Source of the DNA: Beroe ovata
Taxonomy: Eukaryota; Ctenophora; Nuda; Beroida; Beroidae
DNA length: 13,537 bases
Direction: 5' to 3'
Assembly: GCA_946803715.1 (NCBI GenBank)
Contig: CAMPET010000002.1
Coordinates: forward strand, 342,696 to 356,232
Each line of letters opens with the position of its first letter. Position 1 is the first letter of the stretch. Both the position numbers and the translations under genes were made by a program. The notes beneath the pieces were generated by a model, which was not told the origin of the DNA, made no database searches, and was given only the letters and a program-made list of their open reading frames with translations. Shown here in pieces: positions 8,110 through 13,537 of the stretch.

Positions 8110-8598
8110 TCACTGGGATGAGGGGATAACTGGCAGCACTGCGGCTGGGGGAGCGGTGCTGGATGAGGACTGTCCTGATGAAGATCGGGAACGAGAACCG
8201 GGACGTTTGAAGGGGGGATGCTCCGTCACATCAGCAGTGATAGTCTCCCTCTTCACCCACACCCAGTGTGGCATGCGCTCCTTGCCCTTGAAGTGGCAAT
8301 CCTGGACCAGCATGTAGGATGGGAGGTTGGAGGCGTCGCGACGTCTCCTGGCAGCTGACTCCTTGGTGTATAGCATGTCATGGAGGGATATAACCCTCTC
8401 GAGCAGGGTGTCAGTGGTGGAATCAGGTGAGGAATCCTCCACAACACGGTTTATCAGGGAGTCGGGGTAGCCCAACTTGGCAGCGTAGAGGGAGAATGAG
8501 GAGTGAGGGAGGGTGGTGTCTGTAGCGGGGGTGGTGTCAAGAGGGAGGGAAGTGGTGGTGGTCAGTGTAGGCGGGGAGCAGGTAGGAGTGGAATACAT
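8110..8598 (-). CDS. Intronless UBA-like protein gene, copy B
   Basis: This is the second copy of the 162-residue gene, start ATG 8598. The frame stays open upstream to a GTG at 8697, but that lies across the TATA box, and the copy A equivalent begins at the homologous ATG, so I prefer 8598. By eye I count about 17 base differences from copy A over 489 bases (about 3.5%). Nine or ten change a residue, mostly in the Thr/Pro-rich start and the Ser-rich tail. The UBA-like part (AAKLGYPDSLINRVV to LLERVISL) has one change, D to N. It lies convergent to the DEP gene, downstream of its duplicated last exon. Two open copies suggest that neither is decayed. Confidence 0.62.
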   Translation of the reverse strand: MYSTPTCSPPTLTTTTSLPLDTTPATDTTLPHSSFSLYAAKLGYPDSLINRVVEDSSPDSTTDTLLERVISLHDMLYTKESAARRRRDASNLPSYMLVQDCHFKGKERMPHWVWVKRETITADVTEHPPFKRPGSRSRSSSGQSSSSTAPPAAVLPVIPSSQ

Positions 8599-8686
8599 AG
8601 TCGAGTTGATAGTAGAGTTGATAAGGGTAGCTGATAGTGTTACTGTAGAAGTAGGGTGCGATATGCTTCCAGAGAATGAGTGACAT

Positions 8687-8694
8687 CTTATATA
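8687..8694 (-). promoter_or_regulatory. TATA box of copy B minus-strand gene
   Basis: TATATAAG on the minus strand, about 89 bases upstream of ATG 8598, matches the TATA consensus. It is the counterpart of 5009-5017. The flanking sequence (CTCTGTTAG upstream, ATTCTCTGGAAGCATATCGCACCC downstream in part) is shared by both copies, so the promoter was duplicated with the gene. Confidence 0.55.
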
Positions 8695-8835
8695 CACTAA
8701 CAGAGCTCGTTACCTGACCTCACTTAGCAAGAAAACCACGGACTCAGCGTGTCTCATCTCACCTGACACCATCCACCCCATCATCATATGACACCACAGG
8801 ATCCCCGGATCATGTAACATCACTAGACACCACTG

Positions 8836-8908
8836 TCTTGTACATTGAATTTAATTGAGATACCCCTGGACAGCTCTAACCTGTTTCAGAATGCCCGACT
8901 TCACATCA
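8836..8908 (+). pseudogene. Decayed third copy of the DEP terminal exon
   Basis: The stretch from CTTGTACATTGAATTTAATT to TTCACATCA matches most of exon 10 with several substitutions, including TTGGATCTG to TTGAATTTA. It breaks off before the last residues and stop, continuing into unrelated sequence. The acceptor is missing. It is in the same orientation as the other two copies and flanks copy B of the minus-strand gene on the far side. Confidence 0.8.
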
Positions 8909-9554
8909 TTCTCAATTCGATCTACAGATTTTTCGTTATCTTTTAGAAATGGGAATCGAATACGGATCGATAATGGTCCGATAATATTTTCCCGTTCCTT
9001 TTTTGATTATACATTGTTGCGTTTTTGGTAATCATCCACTGCGGATGTAGAACTAACACTGCGTTTTTCATGAGACACACACACACGGCCGACATACAGC
9101 TCTACTCTAGATAGCACTGCAGCGGCAGCAGTTGAACATCACGGGAGTTGTGGAGAGGGGAAATTAACACCAGCTGCAGTTAGAGTGCTGTCTGTACAGG
9201 CCGCGGCTTGCTGGATTTGGGTGACAATTACTACCTAGCACGCCGCTCATATATGTTGATATATGGACACAACAAAATTCCCAGGAAATCTGAAATCTCG
9301 ACATAAGATTGTCAGATTCTTAAGAATATGGATCGCGATCTCGATTCAGAGTCATTATTGGTAGATTTGGAGTTCATACGGGCATACATTACATGACTTG
9401 GCAACATTCAATTTTCAGACAATTGACAAGCAAGAGCCAGGTACTAGGTACCAACTACCAATGGACGTGAAATTAGCATAGAAAAGCAGTTGTGTCGTGA
9501 TTGAATGAAATTGCTGCACACAAGCTCGTTGAGAAAAGACCTCCCAGGGTAAGG
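8909..9554. other. Intergenic stretch upstream of the X-box
   Basis: I see no gene here. It holds a short AC run near 9075-9086 and generic AT-rich sequence. Small phrases such as GCGTTTTTCATGAG (about 9061-9074) recall the TTTTATGAGGCCC motif in the upstream duplicated block, so it may contain older, decayed copies of that repeat. Confidence 0.4.
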
Positions 9555-9578
9555 CCAATCATTGGTTGCCATGGTAAC
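9555..9578 (+). promoter_or_regulatory. RFX X-box fused to a palindromic CCAAT motif
   Basis: GTTGCCATGGTAAC at 9565-9578 matches the canonical X-box bound by RFX factors, the main regulators of ciliary genes in animals. Immediately before it, CCAATCATTGG (9555-9565) is a palindrome carrying CCAAT on both strands, a possible NF-Y site. The X-box lies 153 bases upstream of the start codon at 9731, within the usual range for ciliary promoters. Binding is inferred from sequence alone. Confidence 0.65.
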
Positions 9579-9730
9579 GAACAGTGCATAGCTTCACCGA
9601 AGAAGAGGGAAGTCCCGTGACTGGACCCAATAAAAAGTGTACGTTCATGATGCATGTGTTTTAGTTGTCACTCTCACATTGATTGTTAATTATGGCCTGA
9701 TAATCGAGCATCCGTCGTTAGGTATCAGAC

Positions 9731-10406
9731 ATGAAGTTTTGCGAGTTTTCGTACCAGAGCGCACGGTACGCTAGTGAGCTGTGTGCGCGGCGCAACTGCA
9801 GAGCACGTGATGTTGGGACTAAGTGGTGGAGTTTCAAGGTTCCTTTCCTCACTATTTGTCTGAGGTGATCACGGTCACTGATAAGCTGTGATCATGATGT
9901 AGAGAATAAAGTTAATCACTTTTCCAGGAGTTAAAATGTGATAGCGATGTTAAAGAGGCTTTGATGGGTAACAGAGAAAAGATGTTTGATAAGATCAAAG
10001 TTCCAGAGTTGCCCAGAATCAGGAAGGAGGTAGTACAGAGTTTTCAGTATTTTTCTTTCGTCCTCCTGTTTTAACAATTGTGACAAACAGTCCAGAACTG
10101 TCAACACGATATGAGCAGTATTGCAGTGTCTGAGGTATATTTAGATTCGGGGGTGTGTGGAATGTCTCTTGACGTTTCACGACGCGGGCCGGTGAGAACA
10201 GAGAAGGTGCGGAGAATTTGGTTTATTTTTAGATTTTTCGATTTCTATTCTTGGGAAAAAACTCTTCACAACCCAATACACAGGTTGACAGAGTCCGAAG
10301 GACAGTTACTCGAGTTCAGAAATTCACCACAACTAAAGAGATTAAGGCGAGATTCGAGGGGAAGTCGATTCTAAAGTTACCCGATGTTGGGAAGAAAGCC
10401 GCATGA
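9731..10406 (+). CDS. Small three-exon gene, 110-residue basic protein, unrecognised
   Basis: Exons at 9731-9838, 9928-10029 and 10284-10406 join in phase 0 at both junctions and end in TGA, giving 110 residues. ATG 9731 is the first after an in-frame TAG at 9719. The introns are 89 and 254 bp, with acceptors TTTTCCAG and ATACACAG; the first donor (AAG/GTTCCT) is weak but is GT. The protein starts MKFCEFSYQS, has cysteines at 4, 18, 23 and 40, a KWWSF motif at about 31-35, and a strongly basic, probably helical middle and end (RIRKEVDRVRRTVTRVQ, then EIKARFEGKSILKLPDV). There is no signal peptide or membrane segment. I do not recognise the family. The X-box upstream suggests a ciliary protein. 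The individual exons are too short to stand out as open frames, so the model rests on phase and splice sites. Confidence 0.6.
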
Positions 10407-10691
10407 CCACACAATATGTCTCAGCATATGATCACCTATAATGTGGTGGGGTACTTCAGAGATAATATTGATACTATAGTGGCTGGTAAATAGCGGTGGC
10501 TTGTCAAGTACACAAGTATCCCGGTAACAGGTGGTGATAGCCAACAACATGGCTCCATGTTGGATGTGAGATAGACACGGCTGTGGAGTGTAGCTTGAGA
10601 TCACCCAGACTGCAGCTGATTCTGTGTGAAGGACACAATTGTGCTAGAGAGTGCCATGGTACACAAGTACACACCATCCAGTACCAAGCAT

Positions 10692-10697
10692 AATAAA
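10692..10697 (+). promoter_or_regulatory. Possible polyadenylation signal of the small gene
   Basis: AATAAA lies 286 bases after the TGA, followed within 10 bases by a GT-rich tract that could act as the downstream element. The tract is a microsatellite, so this may be fortuitous. Confidence 0.35.
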
Positions 10698-10704
10698 CTC
10701 CCAN

Positions 10705-10739
<35 letters not shown>

Positions 10740-10765
10740 TAAGTGTGTTTGTGTGTGTATGTGTG
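10705..10765. repeat. (GT)n microsatellite
   Basis: A pure GT run of about 15 units is followed by imperfect GT with TTTGT and AAGTGT interruptions. The unresolved N at 10704 sits at its edge, as expected where repeat length was hard to assemble. Confidence 0.95.
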
Positions 10766-11827
10766 GGAGAGTACAGGAAAGCCAAGTCGGCTGCATTCCA
10801 GTTTTTGCATTGGACTCGCTAATTTGCCATGAGGCCAACTTTCTTTCTCCTAAGCGCTTTCGTATGAATGTTATTGTTTTTGAAATGGAAGTTTTTAACT
10901 AGAGTCAATTATACTTTCTATTTATACACTTGCCAACTGCCAAGGGAAAATTCCTTGAATTTTAAAATACTACTCACTCAATTTCAATCAAGTTCCCTTT
11001 TTGTATGGCCAAAGCATTTATTCATCAGGATTGATTAAAAATTCTGACCAAATCAGAATGGCCTTACCCATAGATTCTCATGTTGGATGCTCAATGATTC
11101 AGGAATCAACGATGAGCTGTCAAGAGGGTCATATATGGACCTCATGGATCATGTTATGCCACCTTCATCATGCGGTCCTAAGATACAGGTCACACTCCAA
11201 TAGTCACACAAGTGTCTTGATCACGGACGGATCTTATATTAGAGCTAATGATGTGCGCGTGTGCTACTGGTACCTCATTCTCCCATACACACATACCTAG
11301 GACAAACATAGGATAAGCCCTAAGAATAAGCTCTTAGGATAATGGAGTTCATGATATGGACCACACCCACTCTTATTATATCGCATAATATCCGTAATTA
11401 TTAAATGTATGTTTTTGTGTGTGATGAGTCAATCAGCTTGACCAGGACAGTACTGCAATGCCCATGTGCAATAATATGCAATCACTCTTAGTCAGTAGAA
11501 TAGTATGGCTGGCTCAACATGTGTGGAATCTGCCCCAAGTACACGTCTTGTATATTCTTGTAAACATGTCGTAGTATGACAAATATACCACTCTCAATCT
11601 GCACAACTCTTGCACCCTGTCAAGTAGTAGTGGCAGCCGTGTTACCCTCTGTTAGTCGGACACACGACAGCCTCGGCGCAAGCAATATACTAAACAGAAT
11701 ATTGCTACCTATTTACCATAGATAACCGGTTACAGCTGGATAATATATAGATTTCCTGCTGCTTGACACGACAAGTTAGAGACATGGCTATCTGTGTGCG
11801 TCTATACTCTATAGTAGGAGCGTACTA

Positions 11828-11867
11828 TGACTATTGACGATCGGTCGTGACTATTGACTATCGGTCA
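11828..11867. repeat. 20-bp tandem duplication
   Basis: TGACTATTGACGATCGGTCG is followed directly by TGACTATTGACTATCGGTCA, two units with two differences. Confidence 0.85.
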
Positions 11868-11982
11868 TATGTCCTGCTGGTGAATCTAGATAATAAAAAT
11901 CGACATAAGCTGCCGCGTTGGACGTTGGTACAATGGTACAATTACAGTGCAATTTGTTCCTACCCCCCTTCCTACCACTATA

Positions 11983-12021
11983 GAGCACTAGATCTGAGTA
12001 TTAGATCTGAGCACTAGATCT
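11983..12021. repeat. 13-bp tandem repeat, three units
   Basis: GAGCACTAGATCT, GAGTATTAGATCT and GAGCACTAGATCT follow without gaps; units 1 and 3 are identical. Each contains AGATCT. Confidence 0.9.
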
Positions 12022-12085
12022 GACTCTGAAATGTGTGGAAAACTCCAAATTTTCATAATACTTTAACTGATGTTTCTTCGGAATT

Positions 12086-12161
12086 ACACACAAACAAGCA
12101 AACAGACATGCGTACACACTCACAGTACACACAGACAAGCAATCTCACATACACACACACC
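12086..12161. repeat. Degenerate AC-rich tract
   Basis: ACACACAAACAAGCAAACAG and similar phrases run to ACATACACACACACC. This looks like an old, interrupted AC microsatellite. Confidence 0.75.
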
Positions 12162-13409
12162 TCTTAGAACAACAAGAATCTCGGCGGCTGCGTTGACAGT
12201 GCAGGGGTAAGAAGTTCCTGTTTTTTCATTGTGAGAGAGAGACGGGTAGAATATATGTTCAGCGCAGCACACATTTAATATGGTATCTCCGCTGGGCAAA
12301 CATATCCGAGTCTCATTAACGCTTTAATTTGTTCTATAAATAAAGCAGATAAATATCGCTTCAGCTGATCCGACCATCGCACAACCCTCTTGCTCTAATG
12401 CTGAGTGATATATCGAGATGTAGGTAGTACCTAGCTGAGTATTACACGGCGCATGGACAGTCACAACGGACATTCTCATTAATCAATGACATTAAGTATT
12501 TTAATTAACTTGAGTAGCTCAATTAACTTACTTATCATTACTCGAATATAATATAGATGCTCATATATAAAAGGTCTATCCAGGATGTCCTCATATGATT
12601 CGCCACTAAAAAGTAAGACTTGCTACCGCTTAATTATGACCTTTGACAAGGCAATTATGTCGTCGTAACTTCCTTTGGTACTTATATTCAACTCACGGTT
12701 TGAAAGTTCTGCATGATGTCTCATCCCCCGCTCTGCATGGAATGCTGCACCTGTCTCTTTTTACCAGCAGGAGATCGGCTGTCCCTTTGTTCAGCTTCAA
12801 TTGCATAACCGGGCCCATGCAGGAGGCTGAAAATAAATAGTTGCTTGTTATTTGTACTCCTTTTGTAAGAACTATTTTTGTCAAAATTCCTTTTTCGACG
12901 ATTTCCTCTTCCTAATCGCTCAATTAAATGTACCAGATTGATGAAAATATGAATCATGTCGTATATTAAACCGAATATCAAATCAAATTATTGATTTGAA
13001 TTCACGTGAAGAGTGACTCATTGTCCTAAGATCACCAATCATATCAGTGCAGATCCCTCATCACTGTTGGAACGAATAGTTTAGAGAAATATAACGTAGG
13101 TATTTGAGCGGAATAATCATTTGAATGTTTAAATGATAAACTTAGTTCTAAATTCGATTGCCTGCTCATTGATCAGAATAATATCAACTCGCTCTCGTGC
13201 ACACACGAAATCCATATTAATTTATCACAGTAGAAAATGCTCTGTCCGATGCTGTGGTAATTTTTCATCTGATAATTTTGGGCTGATCAATGCTCTGTTC
13301 GATTGCAAGCCACAATTGTGTAGATTCTGCAAGACTCTAGTCACTCTCCGAAATACAGCGATCGTTTTCTTACTTCCTATCTCATTCTATGTATTGGCCT
13401 GGTACAATA

Positions 13410-13500
13410 TACTGGACTGCATGCTGGACTCCCTGCTGGACTAGATACTCGACTTCGTAGTAGACTATAATCAGTGTACGGATGGACTACCTATTGGACT
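13410..13500. repeat. Degenerate 12-bp minisatellite
   Basis: The motif TGGACT recurs at 13413, 13425, 13437, 13483 and 13495, with diverged forms TCGACT and TAGACT at 13449 and 13461. This gives a roughly 12-bp period with a consensus near TGCTGGACTNNN. It lies immediately before the terminal GT run. Confidence 0.75.
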
Positions 13501-13513
13501 GCTATAGGTCGAG

Positions 13514-13537
13514 GTGTGTGTGTGTGTGTGTGTGTGT
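13514..13537. repeat. (GT)n microsatellite at the window edge
   Basis: A pure GT run of 12 units reaches the end of the window, so its full length is unknown. Confidence 0.95.

Larger units (their letters stand above)
7911..8834. repeat. Segmental duplication, copy B
   Basis: This is the counterpart of 4131-5157, without the MITE. It contains the empty insertion site TATTTTGCA at 7934-7942, the minus-strand gene and its promoter. Homology ends at GACACCACT (8834), where a decayed terminal-exon copy begins. Confidence 0.9.
10766..13409. other. Long region with no supportable gene
   Basis: About 2.6 kb of AT-rich sequence. Open frames here (for example 11001-11300 and 12643-12840) lack family resemblance, and I found no consistent exon chain. 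It holds short tandem repeats at 11828-11867 and 11983-12021 and an AC-rich tract at 12086-12161. No tRNA B box or rRNA was recognised. Confidence 0.5.

Noticed and set aside
8253-8447. Second minus-strand frame here and its twin at 4580-4774
   Set aside because: Both are out-of-frame shadows of the duplicated 162-residue gene and were simply copied with it.
10111-10374. 87-codon plus-strand frame
   Set aside because: It covers intron 2 of the small gene and reads its third exon in the wrong frame; the spliced frame is better supported.
10504-10902. Frames encoding Thr-His or Cys-Val repeats
   Set aside because: These are translations of the GT/AC microsatellite and cross an unresolved base.
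13133-13444. 103-codon frame ending in LDxx repeats
   Set aside because: The repeats come from the 12-bp minisatellite; it starts at a chance ATA-rich region and shows no domain.

Overview
This is nuclear DNA from an animal, most likely an invertebrate. It carries spliced genes with GT-AG introns, mostly about 40-310 bp, an axonemal dynein gene, a tandem-DEP-domain gene, small non-autonomous DNA transposons and GT/AC microsatellites. The compact introns and high repeat content would suit an early-branching animal such as a sponge, but the phylum cannot be fixed from this window. Single N bases at 2696, 4528 and 10704 mark unresolved assembly positions.

Layout. (1) Positions 29-1272 (+) hold the last four exons of an axonemal dynein heavy chain, the motor C-terminal domain. 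(2) Positions 1273-3083 are intergenic, with a small terminal-inverted-repeat element, a 19-bp tandem repeat and a GC-rich inverted-repeat element. (3) Positions 3084-7318 (+) hold a ten-exon gene I assembled from splice sites and reading phase. It encodes a 457-residue protein with two tandem DEP domains, an arrangement like DEPTOR. Its 1.9-kb second intron is far longer than the others. That intron contains a 398-bp foldback transposon, a 90-bp Mutator-like MITE and a complete intronless gene on the opposite strand (4437-4925). (4) Positions 7163-8908 are a block of duplications. The DEP gene's terminal exon is repeated with identical coding sequence at 7751-7854 and again in decayed form at 8836-8908. 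Between them lies a second copy of the intronless minus-strand gene (8110-8598) with its promoter. (5) Positions 9555-10406 (+) hold a perfect RFX X-box next to a palindromic CCAAT motif, then a previously unlisted three-exon gene for a 110-residue basic protein. (6) Positions 10407-13537 show no supportable gene, only microsatellites and short tandem repeats.

The two most interesting points are the small gene behind an X-box, which makes it a candidate ciliary gene, and the expanding locus around the DEP gene, where a small TATA-box gene and the host's last exon have been copied repeatedly. An empty target site in one copy dates a MITE insertion relative to the duplication. All protein assignments come from reading the sequence; no database search was made.
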